DNA of 64,000 bases. Origin: Chryseobacterium sp. MEBOG06. GTDB taxonomy: Bacteria > Bacteroidota > Bacteroidia > Flavobacteriales > Weeksellaceae. Where the stretch lies: NCBI RefSeq assembly GCF_021869765.1, contig NZ_CP084580.1, forward strand, positions 1,860,001 through 1,924,000. Direction: 5' to 3'. This document shows positions 24,795 through 34,400 of the stretch, piece after piece. The notes below the pieces were generated by a model. It was not told the DNA's origin and did not search any database. It saw only the letters and a program-made list of their open reading frames with translations. Position 1 is the stretch's first letter, and each line of letters opens with the position of its first letter. A program made the translations under genes and the position numbers.

Positions 24795-25517
24795 ATGATC
24801 AATATACATAATCTTTCAAAAATTTATAAAGCAGAAGATGTACAGACCAATGCTTTAAATGAAGTAAATCTCAATATTAAGGAGGGCGAATTTCTTGCGA
24901 TAATGGGACCTTCAGGCTGCGGGAAATCTACATTTTTAAATATCCTTGGACTTCTCGACGCTGCTTCATCAGGTTCTTATCAGTTTGAAGGCGTTGAAAT
25001 GATCGGACTGAGTGAAAGAAAAAAATCAGACGTCCGCAAAAAAAATATAGGTTTTATATTCCAGAATTTTAACCTGATCGACGAGTTGACGGTCTATGAA
25101 AACATTGAGCTTCCACTCATATACAACGGATTTTCTTCTTCTGAAAGAAAAAGAAAAGTAGAGGAAATTCTGGAGAAAATAAATATTGCCCACCGTGCAA
25201 AACATTATCCACAACAGCTTTCCGGAGGACAGCAGCAGAGAGCAGCAGTAGCAAGAGCGCTGGTAACAAAACCCAGGCTGATTCTTGCGGACGAGCCTAC
25301 AGGAAACCTGGACAGCTCCAATGGTAATGAAGTAATGAACCTTCTGGCTGAACTTCATAGGGAAGGATCTACCATAGTGATGGTGACACACTCTTCTTAT
25401 GATGCAGGTTTTGCTTCCCGGATCATTACTATGAAAGATGGCGAAATTTTTAATGAAGAATATGCCTCCCGAAGAAAAGATGTCTTTGCAAAAGCAGATG
25501 CCGGAGCATTTGATTAA
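24795..25517 (+). CDS. ABC efflux ATP-binding protein (MacB/LolD type)
   Basis: 240 residues with all ABC motifs: Walker A GPSGCGKS near 38, Q-loop in FIFQNFNLIDELTVYENIEL, signature LSGGQQQRAAVARAL and Walker B LILADEPTGNLD, then the His switch in MVTHSSYD. It lies 87 bases after the adaptor and 45 bases before the permease. It powers the MacB-type permease, which acts as a mechanotransmission pump and does not carry substrate through the membrane itself. The substrate is unknown; peptides, lipids and macrolides are the family's usual cargo. Confidence 0.94.
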   Translation: MINIHNLSKIYKAEDVQTNALNEVNLNIKEGEFLAIMGPSGCGKSTFLNILGLLDAASSGSYQFEGVEMIGLSERKKSDVRKKNIGFIFQNFNLIDELTVYENIELPLIYNGFSSSERKRKVEEILEKINIAHRAKHYPQQLSGGQQQRAAVARALVTKPRLILADEPTGNLDSSNGNEVMNLLAELHREGSTIVMVTHSSYDAGFASRIITMKDGEIFNEEYASRRKDVFAKADAGAFD

Positions 25518-25562
25518 TCCAGATGCACTTCATCACCTATCATTAACTATAACACTACTATT

Positions 25563-27977
25563 ATGCTTACCAACTGGCTCAAAATTGCCCTGATCAATTA
25601 TAAAAAGAACTGGCTGTCCACATTTATCAATTTATTTGGACTTACTGTCGGGTTAACTGGATTCATGCTCATCCTGATGAATTGGAATGATGAAGAATCT
25701 TTTGAAAGATGGAACCCTAAAAGGGAGAATATGTACTATTTCCAGACGTATCACAAGAAAGAAAATTCTTATGGGAATAATATTTCGATCCCAATGGCAA
25801 GACGTGCTAAAGAAGTCATTCCGGGGGTTCAGGATTACGTTTTGTTTAATGGTTCCGGAATAGGATTGAAGATGAGCACAAAAGATAAAACGATCTATCA
25901 GCAGGATGGAATGACCTCTACAGAAAGTTTTTTCGACTTTTTCCCATTTAAACTGATTGCCGGAAGTTATAAAAATGCACTGAAAGGAGGGAATGTTATT
26001 GTGCTTTCCACAACGGCTGCCAAAAATCTTTTTGGAAGAACAAATGTAGCAGGAGAAAGTATCAAATTTGACAACCACAATTATATTGTCACTGCAGTGT
26101 ATGAGCTGCCTAAGGGAAATACGCAGGTAAAACCGGAATTCATCATCAATCCTGTTGACCAGATTAAAAATGATGAAAAGAACTGGGGTAATTTTAACTA
26201 TGCCTGTCTTTTTATGCTCAAAAAAGGAACAGATCCTCTTATGGTACAGCAAAGATTCAGAAAGGATGTTTTAGAATACCGTGCCAGCCTGGAGAGTGGT
26301 TCTGCCGGGTTAACCGTTCAGCAATATCTTGATTTGTATGGTCCTACCGACAGTCTGCTGACGCCATGGGATCAGGTGAAGCTCCATGCAAAAGCATCAT
26401 GGTTTGGGTTTCCGGATTTCAAAACACTGATGATTCTGTTTACACTTTCTGTGCTTATTGTCGTTTTATCAGCTATTAATTTTATTAATCTTAAAACGGC
26501 GCAGGCTTCTCAGAGAGCAAAAGAAATTGGCGTCAGAAAAGCAATCGGAAGTACCAAATCCAGCCTTGTGCTGCAGTTTTTGCTGGAAACATTTGTGATT
26601 TGTATGACCTCATATTTACTTTCATTGGCATTAACAGAGCTCCTCTTACCAAGCTTCAATAAGTTTTATGATAAAGAAATGAAGATGGATGACTGGCATA
26701 TTTTCTTTTACTCTTTCCTGATGGTCATTATGGTAACTTTGATTGCAGGACTGATTCCGGCCATGTATCTCTCCAACTTTAAAGCTATAGAAACTCTTAA
26801 AGGTAATTTCGCAAGAAGTAAACATGGCGTTTGGCTGAGAAACGGAATTCTGACACTGCAATTAGTGATTTCTTCCTTCTTTATTATCTGCGGATTGATT
26901 GTTAACAAACAGGTGGAATATATGATGAACAAAGATCTGGGCTACAGCGGTAAACAGATAATGATGATCAACTTCAATGAAAATAATGCAAAACCTTGGC
27001 TGAAGTATGAGAGACTTAAAACCGAGATGAGAAAAATACCCGGAGTTACTGATATTTCTTATGGAGAAGCAGTTCCCGGAAGTGGACGATCCAGCAGTTC
27101 CAATATCGACTTTATGGATAAGAGTATACAGGGGCAGCATGGTTCTATGGATTATGATTATCTGAAATTCATCAATGTAAAACTTAAAAAAGGGCGCTGG
27201 CTGGACCCTAATCTTTCATCAGATACCATCAATAATGTTTTGGTGAATGAGGCTTTTGTAAGAAAGTTTGGATGGAAAGATGAAGATGCTTTAAAAAATG
27301 AAATTAAGCCAGGTTTTGATATCAAAAATTATAAAATTGTAGGTATTGTAAAAGATTTCAATATCCGGAATCTGAAAACGGAAATAGAACCGATTGTGTT
27401 TTTTCATTACAGAGAAACACAGTGGAAGAGATTCAATGTCTATAATATTCAACTGAAAATAGATCCAAATGATATTGCCGGAACTGTAAAAAGAATAAAA
27501 ACATATTGGCAAAATAAAGTAGAACCGGGATATCCTTTTGATTATTATTTCCTTGATCAGAAATTCGCCAAAACTTTTGAAGCCTATCAGAAGCAACAGA
27601 CTTTATTCGCTATTTTGAATGCAATGGTATTAATGGTAGCTTTACTGGGACTTTTTGCACTATCGTCATTAATGATTGAGCAGAAACTGAAAGATGTAGC
27701 CATCAGAAAAACATTGGGAGCTTCAGATCATACTCTGATTTTCGGACTGACGCGCCAATTCCTCTGGATTGCAGTGATAGCTGTTTTGATCAGCATTCCC
27801 ATCTGTTATTATCTGATGAATGAATGGCTTAAAGATTTTGCCTACAGAATTGATATGCCGGCATGGCCTTTTATTGCAAGTTTCCTTGTTTTATTGGGAT
27901 TAACGTTTGCTGTTGTAAGCATTAAAGCTTATAAAGCCACCAAAGTGAATCTTGTAAAATATCTGAAATATGAGTAA
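25563..27977 (+). CDS. ABC efflux permease (MacB/FtsX type, duplicated)
   Basis: 804 residues, about twice MacB length in the membrane part. The first MacB periplasmic-core module follows a helix at about 20-40 (STFINLFGLTVGLTGFMLIL) and is followed by three FtsX helices (about 285-410, with ASQRAKEIGVRKAIGS). The second module follows a helix at about 430-450 and ends with another three-helix FtsX block (about 685-795, with LKDVAIRKTLGAS). This double layout is common in Bacteroidetes. It should pair with the ATPase just upstream. Confidence 0.92.
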   Translation: MLTNWLKIALINYKKNWLSTFINLFGLTVGLTGFMLILMNWNDEESFERWNPKRENMYYFQTYHKKENSYGNNISIPMARRAKEVIPGVQDYVLFNGSGIGLKMSTKDKTIYQQDGMTSTESFFDFFPFKLIAGSYKNALKGGNVIVLSTTAAKNLFGRTNVAGESIKFDNHNYIVTAVYELPKGNTQVKPEFIINPVDQIKNDEKNWGNFNYACLFMLKKGTDPLMVQQRFRKDVLEYRASLESGSAGLTVQQYLDLYGPTDSLLTPWDQVKLHAKASWFGFPDFKTLMILFTLSVLIVVLSAINFINLKTAQASQRAKEIGVRKAIGSTKSSLVLQFLLETFVICMTSYLLSLALTELLLPSFNKFYDKEMKMDDWHIFFYSFLMVIMVTLIAGLIPAMYLSNFKAIETLKGNFARSKHGVWLRNGILTLQLVISSFFIICGLIVNKQVEYMMNKDLGYSGKQIMMINFNENNAKPWLKYERLKTEMRKIPGVTDISYGEAVPGSGRSSSSNIDFMDKSIQGQHGSMDYDYLKFINVKLKKGRWLDPNLSSDTINNVLVNEAFVRKFGWKDEDALKNEIKPGFDIKNYKIVGIVKDFNIRNLKTEIEPIVFFHYRETQWKRFNVYNIQLKIDPNDIAGTVKRIKTYWQNKVEPGYPFDYYFLDQKFAKTFEAYQKQQTLFAILNAMVLMVALLGLFALSSLMIEQKLKDVAIRKTLGASDHTLIFGLTRQFLWIAVIAVLISIPICYYLMNEWLKDFAYRIDMPAWPFIASFLVLLGLTFAVVSIKAYKATKVNLVKYLKYE

Positions 27978-28029
27978 CTGAGTTCATTATTCACTTTATT
28001 TTTAAATTTATTCAAACCAGACCGTACTC

Positions 28030-29328
28030 ATGAAAAATTTGATTTTCATACTCTTTGTTGGCCTTTATCCGGCGCAGCAAACATGGAACCTGCAGGAATG
28101 TCTCGACTATGCATCCGCCCATCATCCTTTAATAAAACAGGCTGCCATAAATGTTGAGAAAAATGATAAACTGATAACAGGATCAAAAGGAATGCTGCTG
28201 CCCTCCGTAGAAGCAGGCGTAAGGAATACCTTTAGTTTTGGTTCTTCCATTAATCAGTCCAGTAACCAGAGAGAAGCCCTCAATACCCAGTATGACCAGT
28301 TTACAGCCCAGGCAGACTGGAGCCTTTTCAACTGGAGAAATATTTTGGATATATCTTTGTCTAAGCTGAATAAAGAAACCAGTACCTATAAACTTAAACT
28401 GGCTCAGAACAAAGTAAAACTGAACGTGATCCAGATGTTTTTTGCGTACCAGAACAGCAAAAGCTGGCTTGGAGTGCTGGAGACCCAGATCTCCGGAATG
28501 CAGGATCAGATCAAACGTACCGAAAAAGAAGTAGAGATCGGAAACAGACCCAAAAGTGACGTATACGACATCAAAGCGAATTTGGGAACGCTGCAGGAGC
28601 AGTGGGTATCTGCTAAAAACCAGCGTGACCAGGCAAAGATTAATCTGCTTAATGCGTTGTCTGTGAGTCAGGATTCAGTGGATTTTGTAATGAGTGACGA
28701 AAATCTTTTTTCTGAAGCAGAATTTCATGATCCGGATTTTACAAAAAAACTGCTGGAAAAAAATCCTGCCTACCAATCTGCTATTGCCGAGATTAAGGCA
28801 CAGGAAAAGAAAAAAGATATTGCAAAAGCAGGATATCTGCCAACTTTAAACGGCAGTTACAGCTGGTCTACTTTTTATAATAAAGTGTTGGGCAATGATG
28901 ATGGTTCTAATATCCGTTTCTCTGATCAGTTTTCACAAAACAAAAACCAGACTGTTTTCTTTGGACTTACTGTTCCTGTTTTTAATAAGTTACAGGTAAA
29001 AACCAATGTGGAAATTGCAAAACTGAACATCATCAATTCCAATTACGATAAAGAATTGGTTATTAATGATCTTACGCAAAATATTAATTCAATCAAAGCA
29101 CAGTTTTTAAATGCTCAGGAGAAATATAACCTGCTGGAGGCCAATTTTGAAAATCAGAAACTGTCATTCCAGAAGTCAGAAGAAAAATATAAGGAAGGAC
29201 TGATGGATGCCTATACCTTTTTTGTTGTCCGGAACGGATGGCTTCAGGCCAATTATAACCTTATCAGCAGCAAAAATGATGTTATCCAGCAGACAGAACT
29301 TCTAAAAGTATTAGAATCAGGATTTTAA
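28030..29328 (+). CDS. TolC-family outer membrane channel
   Basis: 432 residues. A short signal peptide (MKNLIFILFVGLYPAQQ) is followed by two repeated outer membrane efflux protein domains, about 20-210 and 235-430. Typical segments are the opening WNLQECLDYASAHHPLIKQA, the long helices around KEVEIGNRPKSDVYDIKANL, and YKEGLMDAYTFFVVRNGWLQANYNLI near the end. Trimers would form the outer membrane exit duct. It is the last gene of the operon, before a strong terminator, and completes a tripartite pump. Confidence 0.93.
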   Translation: MKNLIFILFVGLYPAQQTWNLQECLDYASAHHPLIKQAAINVEKNDKLITGSKGMLLPSVEAGVRNTFSFGSSINQSSNQREALNTQYDQFTAQADWSLFNWRNILDISLSKLNKETSTYKLKLAQNKVKLNVIQMFFAYQNSKSWLGVLETQISGMQDQIKRTEKEVEIGNRPKSDVYDIKANLGTLQEQWVSAKNQRDQAKINLLNALSVSQDSVDFVMSDENLFSEAEFHDPDFTKKLLEKNPAYQSAIAEIKAQEKKKDIAKAGYLPTLNGSYSWSTFYNKVLGNDDGSNIRFSDQFSQNKNQTVFFGLTVPVFNKLQVKTNVEIAKLNIINSNYDKELVINDLTQNINSIKAQFLNAQEKYNLLEANFENQKLSFQKSEEKYKEGLMDAYTFFVVRNGWLQANYNLISSKNDVIQQTELLKVLESGF

Positions 29329-29353
29329 ATTCAGAACATTCATACATTTCCAG

Positions 29354-29390
29354 AAAGCAGTCTTCATTTTTTTTGAAGGCTGCTTTTATT
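29354..29390 (+). terminator. Terminator of the efflux operon
   Basis: AAAGCAG-T-CTTCA (29354-29366) pairs with TGAAG-G-CTGCTTT (29374-29386) around a T-rich loop, followed by TATTTT. It lies 25 bases after the TolC stop. Confidence 0.82.
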
Positions 29391-29518
29391 TTGAATTCAA
29401 TATTGATGAAAAGTATCCTTATGTTTAAATGAGCTTAAGCATTTATATTTTTTGAGGCTGGTGCAGTTGAAGCCTGGTCAAAGTTAATACGTTTCAGATT
29501 TCAGAATAATGTTTAATA

Positions 29519-29554
29519 AAAAAGGATATTCCAAACGTTCGGAATATCCTTTTT
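29519..29554 (-). terminator. Terminator of the TonB receptor operon
   Basis: A perfect 14-base stem (29519-29532 with 29541-29554), core GGATATTCC/GGAATATCC, around AAACGTTC. On the minus strand it is followed by a T-run right after the DUF4249 stop at 29560. Confidence 0.82.
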
Positions 29555-29559
29555 AAAAT

Positions 29560-30378
29560 TTATGGAGTAGTCAGCTGCTGAATCACATAACTGTCCTTAT
29601 TAAGCGTATGGGCTGAAAAATACCCCAGAGCTCCGTTGCTGATATTGCTGGGAGGGTTGGAAGGAGTTACGCCGCCGCCGTTTCCTCCGGAAATCTGAAG
29701 GAGGGCATTATAATAAGTAAACACATTAGCACTGATGCACTGCATTTCTACATGAATAGTATCTCCTACCACTACCTCGTGATCTCTGCCTTTGTTATCA
29801 TCATTAGGAAGAAGGAGAGGCTGTTGATTGGGCAATCCGTTGTTAACGTTGTCTGAAAAGACATTCATGTATTTCTTAGTAAGATTATTGATGGTAAAAG
29901 TAAAAAGATAACGGTTCCCCAATGGTGCCGGATCTGTAAACAGCGGCAAAAGGGTATAGGTAACTTTATCACCAAATTTGAATGAACTCTGTTGCAGCCC
30001 GTCAAGATTAACGGGTTCCGGCATAGTACTCTGAGCAGTATACTCCTTTCCTTCGGCCTTTACGTTCAGGGTGTAAGTTCTGCCCGGATCCCCATAAAAA
30101 GTAGTAGTTTGGTACATTCCATTGCCTATATAATGCAGCGTTTCCATCTGTCCTGTATTGTCACTTAAAATAACCTGAGCTCCGGTAACGGCTGGATATT
30201 GATTAGGTTCCGAAAAACCAACGGATTTTGTGATTTTCACAGTATAAGGTCCCGCTTTATCGGTTACATTTCCTTCAATGACAATGTTTCCGCTTTGATC
30301 ACTAAGGTCTAAGTCAATTTCTTTTTCACAAGAAGTTAATGCAAACAGGGATAATATGATAAAAAATGAATTTTTCAT
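29560..30378 (-). CDS. DUF4249 lipoprotein
   Basis: 272 residues. A lipoprotein signal MKNSFFIILSLFALTSC is followed by the hallmark DUF4249 opening EKEIDLDLSDQSGNIVIEGN and an early beta-sandwich of carboxypeptidase-regulatory style (VTDKAGPYTVKITKS, then VTGAQVILSDN). Members are nearly always encoded beside a TonB-dependent receptor, and here the gap is 3 bases. The protein is thought to sit on the outer membrane as an accessory of the receptor, but its ligand is unknown. The C-terminal region has a GGNGGG stretch of low complexity. Confidence 0.88.
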   Translation of the reverse strand: MKNSFFIILSLFALTSCEKEIDLDLSDQSGNIVIEGNVTDKAGPYTVKITKSVGFSEPNQYPAVTGAQVILSDNTGQMETLHYIGNGMYQTTTFYGDPGRTYTLNVKAEGKEYTAQSTMPEPVNLDGLQQSSFKFGDKVTYTLLPLFTDPAPLGNRYLFTFTINNLTKKYMNVFSDNVNNGLPNQQPLLLPNDDNKGRDHEVVVGDTIHVEMQCISANVFTYYNALLQISGGNGGGVTPSNPPSNISNGALGYFSAHTLNKDSYVIQQLTTP

Positions 30379-30381
30379 GAT

Positions 30382-32718
30382 TTAGAATTTGAAGTTATAA
30401 GTGATGTTAGGTACCCAACGGAATAAAGAAACCTGCGTAGCACGGGTTGTTCCCTGACGGTCAGGATTATCTTCGAAGTTAATAATATAGGCATTTTCAC
30501 GGCCATACAGATTATAAATACCGAAAGTCCATGAACCGCGGAAACGTTTATTGGTGCTTGGTTCATAAGTAGCACTTACGTCCATTCTGTGATAAGCAGG
30601 CATTCTGTCTGCATTTCTGTTGCTGTATTGGAATACAGTTTGTCCGTTCAGTTCATATTTCCCTGTAGGGAACGTTACTGCATTTCCTGTGCTGTAAACA
30701 AAAAGCCCTGAGAAGGTCCATTTTGGATTAAGCTGATAAGTAGCCACTACTGAAAGGTCGTGAGTTTTATCCATTCTTGCGTTGTACCACTCATTATTAT
30801 TGATCCCGTTGATCCTTCTTTCTGTTTTAGACAAGGTATAGGAAATCCATCCTGTAAGCTTTCCGGTTTTCTTTTTTGCAATAAGTTCCAGACCATAAGC
30901 CCTTCCTTTACCGAATAAAAGTTCACTTTCTACATCAGACCCTGTATCAAATCCAATCTGAGCCCCGTTTTTGAAGTCGATTTGGTTTTGCATAGACTTG
31001 TAGTATACTTCAGCATTCAGTTCATAATTGTTATTGTTGAAGTTTCTGCTGTAGCCCGCACTGATCTGATCTGCAATTTCAGGTTTTACTGTATAACTGC
31101 TTCCAATCCACTGATCTGTGGGATTCCCACTGTTACTGTTGCTTAGAAGATGCAGGTTCTGAGTATTACGGGAATATCCGGCTTTTACACTGCTGACCTC
31201 GTTGATGCGGTAATTGGCTGTAATTCGCGGCTCAATATTGACATATGTTTTCCCGAATTTCCCTTTTTCCAAAAACTGGCTGTCCGTAAGAACGCCATTT
31301 TCATACGTGTTGAAAGTATCACCCCCCAATACACTGAACATGGAAAGTCTTGCTCCATAATTAACGGTCAGCTTTTCTGTTGCTTTAAAATCATCGTTAA
31401 TATACAAAGCATTTTCCCATGAGTATCTCGGGTTTCTTGGATAACTGCTCACGCTGGTTCCAGAGGCACTGCTGGGGATAATAGTATGGTAAATAGACTG
31501 AAGTCCAAAACGTACAGAATGCTTATTCCCTGCAAACCATGTAAAATCCTGCTTAAGGTTCCAGTCCTTTATTTTTGAATTTAAATCAAATACATTATCA
31601 TCATTTTTCAGACTGATTTTATAATCATAATCACTGTAGATAAATGAGGTATTTGAGAATAATTTACTGCTGATAATGCTGTTCCATCTTAATGTAGCTG
31701 TGGTGTTTCCCCAATCTGTGGAGAATGTGTCACCCAGCCCCAGCACATCCCTTCCGAAATATCCGGAAAGATAAATACGGTTGTTTTCATTGATCTGATA
31801 GTTTGCTTTCAGATTCAGATCATAAAAATATAATTTGTTGTCTTTATAATCTTTAGTTGTTTTAAGGAACAGATCGGCGTAAGTTCTTCTCCCTGAAACA
31901 ATAAATGATGATTTTTCTTTTTGAATAGGTCCTTCCACACTCAATCTGCTGCTGATCAGGCCAATTCCTCCGTTGACGTTATAATCCTGATTATTACCAT
32001 CCTTCATTTTTACATCCAGTACAGAAGAAAGTCTTCCTCCATACTGAGCAGGGCTGTTTCCTTTGATAATGCTTGCATCTTTTAATGCATCACTGTTGAA
32101 GGTACTGAAGAAACCAAGAAGGTGTGAGGCATTATAAACCGGAGCTTCATCCAGTAAAATAAGGTTCTGGTCTGTAGCACCACCTCTTACACTGAATCCG
32201 CTGCTTCCTTCACCACTGCTTTTGATCCCTGGTAACAGCTGTATGGTTTTCATGACATCTTTTTCTCCAAATAAAACCGGAAGCTTTTCGATGTTTTTAA
32301 TACTTAATGTCTCAGTTCCCATCTGAGCTGTAGAAAGGTTTTTGTCTTTCTTAACTCCTGAAATGATTACTTCATCAATTGTTTTGGATTTTTCTTTCTG
32401 TTCTTCCTGGTTTAGGGGAAGATCCAGTTTTATATTCTGGTCAACAGTGATCTTTTGCTCAAAATCCTTATAACCGGGATAAGAAATGATCACTGTATAA
32501 TTTCCCTCCGGTAATGATAAAGAATAGAATCCATATTCATTGGCTATAACATTAATAGAAGGATCTTCTGCTATTTTTACTCCTACTCCGATCAGAAGTT
32601 CTCCGTTTTTCTGGTCTTTTACCGTTCCGCTTACCGAATATTTCTGCTGTGCCATAGCCCAACTGCTGAGACAGAGTGCGGCAGAAGCAGCAGCAATTTT
32701 AAAAAAAGATGTTTGCAT
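30382..32718 (-). CDS. TonB-dependent receptor with carboxypeptidase-like N-domain
   Basis: 778 residues. A signal peptide (1-23, ends SWAMAQ) is followed by a carboxypeptidase-regulatory-like domain at about 25-110 (KYSVSGTVKDQKNGELLIGVG). The plug at about 125-235 has VMKTIQLLPGIKSSGEGS, FSVRGGATDQNLILLDEAPV and AQYGGRLSSVLDVKMKDG. A 22-strand barrel ends in RWVPNITYNFKF. It imports an unknown large ligand across the outer membrane using TonB energy. There is no SusD-like partner; the DUF4249 lipoprotein 3 bases downstream is the partner instead. The 176-base leader to the predicted start carries a small hairpin with a T-run. Confidence 0.92.
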   Translation of the reverse strand: MQTSFFKIAAASAALCLSSWAMAQQKYSVSGTVKDQKNGELLIGVGVKIAEDPSINVIANEYGFYSLSLPEGNYTVIISYPGYKDFEQKITVDQNIKLDLPLNQEEQKEKSKTIDEVIISGVKKDKNLSTAQMGTETLSIKNIEKLPVLFGEKDVMKTIQLLPGIKSSGEGSSGFSVRGGATDQNLILLDEAPVYNASHLLGFFSTFNSDALKDASIIKGNSPAQYGGRLSSVLDVKMKDGNNQDYNVNGGIGLISSRLSVEGPIQKEKSSFIVSGRRTYADLFLKTTKDYKDNKLYFYDLNLKANYQINENNRIYLSGYFGRDVLGLGDTFSTDWGNTTATLRWNSIISSKLFSNTSFIYSDYDYKISLKNDDNVFDLNSKIKDWNLKQDFTWFAGNKHSVRFGLQSIYHTIIPSSASGTSVSSYPRNPRYSWENALYINDDFKATEKLTVNYGARLSMFSVLGGDTFNTYENGVLTDSQFLEKGKFGKTYVNIEPRITANYRINEVSSVKAGYSRNTQNLHLLSNSNSGNPTDQWIGSSYTVKPEIADQISAGYSRNFNNNNYELNAEVYYKSMQNQIDFKNGAQIGFDTGSDVESELLFGKGRAYGLELIAKKKTGKLTGWISYTLSKTERRINGINNNEWYNARMDKTHDLSVVATYQLNPKWTFSGLFVYSTGNAVTFPTGKYELNGQTVFQYSNRNADRMPAYHRMDVSATYEPSTNKRFRGSWTFGIYNLYGRENAYIINFEDNPDRQGTTRATQVSLFRWVPNITYNFKF

Positions 32719-32846
32719 TAAGTTTATTTTTTTAAAGTAGTAGAGATTTCTTTATATAGGTTATAGTTTGTGAATGTTGAATTAGTTGGAGAGGAAGGAG
32801 ATTAGTTACACAGGAAAGGTAGATTATTGAATAAATCCGTGGTAAA

Positions 32847-32859
32847 AAGGCTTTGCCTT
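32847..32859 (-). promoter_or_regulatory. Small leader hairpin with T-run in front of the TonB receptor
   Basis: On the minus strand AAGGC-AAA-GCCTT is followed by a T-run. It lies between the promoter box at 32894 and the receptor ATG at 32718. It might attenuate transcription, but the 5-base stem is weak. Confidence 0.3.
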
Positions 32860-32893
32860 GTCATCTAATGCATTCTTCCATCGATTTAAGAGG

Positions 32894-32901
32894 CAAAGAT
32901 A
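32894..32901 (-). promoter_or_regulatory. -7 promoter box TATCTTTG for the TonB receptor operon
   Basis: The minus strand reads TATCTTTG, an exact TAnnTTTG. A matching -33 TTG at the usual distance was not found. The transcript would start near 32887, about 170 bases before the ATG. Confidence 0.5.
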
Positions 32902-33276
32902 ACCGCAAATTCTTATAAATAATATTATTATGCATTAAATATTTCTTTTTTTAACAATAAATTGATTTAGCCGTAAAATGTTAAATATTAATACTTTTTA
33001 GATAGAATTTTATTATGTTATATAATCCATGTTCATATTATTTTTATGGTGTAAACAATGTGTTAATTTTATAATTGTATTATTTTTTTTATCATATTGA
33101 CTGTGTAATAATGAATGGATATATAAAATAAGAAAATAAATTTATTTTGAGCTTTAAAAGACTCTACAGGTGGTATTATATTCAGTAATATAGTTTTACA
33201 TGATCTTTTTAAACCAGGGAGTGGCCAGTTTAAAATAACATAGTTACAGAAGATTTGATGCCTATCATCATATTGA
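32902..33276. other. Gene-free stretch
   Basis: About 375 strongly AT-rich bases between the TonB receptor promoter and the AraC gene. A short palindrome AATAATATTATT lies at 32918-32929. No gene, clear terminator or exact promoter box was seen in the remainder. Confidence 0.5.
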
Positions 33277-34260
33277 TTATCTGTTGCCTATCTTGCTGGG
33301 AAGTATATTGTATTTTCTTTTAAAAGCTGCTGAAAAATGGCGTGGGTTTTTATAACCGATAATATCCGAAATTTCACTGATGTTCATATGGGTGTCAAGA
33401 AGCATTTTTTTAGCCTCTTCCATTTTCATATCATTCCAGAAACCGAAGACTGTTGTTCCGAAAAGCTCTTTAAATCCCTTTTTTAAAGTAAATTCATTGG
33501 TGCCTGCATGGTGGGCCAGATCATTTAAAGAGCAGCTGGTACTAAGGTTATTGAGAATATAATCCCTTACAGCATACATCTTCTCTTCATCTTTTTTTAC
33601 AATGGGTGATTTCGAAGATTCGTTGTGGAAAAGCTGTTCCAGTTGTAAAAGAAGCAGTTCGCTTACTTTGGCCTCCAGATATATCCGTTTAAAGACTCCC
33701 TTTCTGTCACAATGCATGATGTCATTCAGAATCTCATACATTTCAAGGCTGATCCGGTTGTGATCCGGTGTGATCAGTGATGACTGCTGTTTTTCAATCG
33801 TATTTCTGAAAGTCTCAAACAAGCCCGAATACTCAGGCAGAAATTTTTTAAAGAAAGAAGGAGCCAGGTTGATTTCCAGCAAATGAAGATCCGGACCGTA
33901 AAAATCCATTTTTCCCTGCATACGGTGGGCATAGATAATATTATGCTGATAGCTGTCAAACTGTACTGTTTTTCCAAAGTTTTCCGAACTTGCCATGCTT
34001 TTTCCTTTAAGGGCAAAATGCATTTCCACCGTATCGAAATCACTCTCGAAATACAGCTGAAGCTGGTTGTCCAGTGAAATATTTCCAAAACTGATATGGA
34101 CATTTTCAAAGCAGATCTCATGGTAAAATCCATTACCATAAGGAGGGATCAGCTGGATGATACACTCCTGTATATCTCCGTCATGGACGTAATAGCTGTC
34201 AGGATAATTTCGCTCTATGAGCATTTTTCCGACACTTTCATCATATAAGCGTAATGTCAT
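33277..34260 (-). CDS. AraC-family regulator, PchR-like
   Basis: 327 residues. The N-terminal sensor region (about 1-215) resembles PchR-type regulators, which respond to siderophores. The C-terminal AraC domain has two helix-turn-helices (CSLNDLAHHAGTNEFTLKKG, and NISEISDIIGYKNPRHFSAA followed by FKRKYNILPSKI). It is divergent from the siderophore ABC operon, with 140 bases and a shared regulatory region between them. The likely role is activation of that operon in response to its siderophore, as YbtA does for the yersiniabactin importer. The ligand is unknown. Confidence 0.85.
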   Translation of the reverse strand: MTLRLYDESVGKMLIERNYPDSYYVHDGDIQECIIQLIPPYGNGFYHEICFENVHISFGNISLDNQLQLYFESDFDTVEMHFALKGKSMASSENFGKTVQFDSYQHNIIYAHRMQGKMDFYGPDLHLLEINLAPSFFKKFLPEYSGLFETFRNTIEKQQSSLITPDHNRISLEMYEILNDIMHCDRKGVFKRIYLEAKVSELLLLQLEQLFHNESSKSPIVKKDEEKMYAVRDYILNNLSTSCSLNDLAHHAGTNEFTLKKGFKELFGTTVFGFWNDMKMEEAKKMLLDTHMNISEISDIIGYKNPRHFSAAFKRKYNILPSKIGNR

Positions 34261-34340
34261 TTTTCTTTCCTTTGGTTAAGTTCTCCTTTTCACGGACTTT
34301 TTATTCCGTTTCACATACCCATACTGTTGAGTATACTTTC

Positions 34341-34348
34341 TACTTTTG
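34341..34348 (+). promoter_or_regulatory. -7 promoter box TACTTTTG for the siderophore operon
   Basis: Exact TAnnTTTG. Transcription would start near 34355, about 46 bases before the ABC gene ATG at 34401. It overlaps, in opposite direction, with the AraC promoter at 34351-34358. Confidence 0.6.
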
Positions 34349-34350
34349 CA

Positions 34351-34358
34351 CAAAGGTA
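34351..34358 (-). promoter_or_regulatory. -7 promoter box TACCTTTG for the AraC gene
   Basis: The minus strand reads TACCTTTG, an exact TAnnTTTG. It starts 3 bases from the opposing plus-strand box, so the two promoters interleave and RNA polymerase could occupy only one at a time. Confidence 0.55.
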
Positions 34359-34362
34359 ATAA

Positions 34363-34385
34363 TTATTTAGAATCATTCTTAATAA
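34363..34385. promoter_or_regulatory. Fur-box-like dyad
   Basis: Half-sites TTATTTAGAAT and ATTCTTAATAA flank a central C at 34374, matching at 10 of 11 positions. It covers about +8 to +30 of the siderophore operon transcript and lies upstream of the AraC promoter. It is probably a metal-dependent repressor site, and iron control is expected for this operon. Confidence 0.6.
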
Positions 34386-34400
34386 CTAAATCTATTTTTC

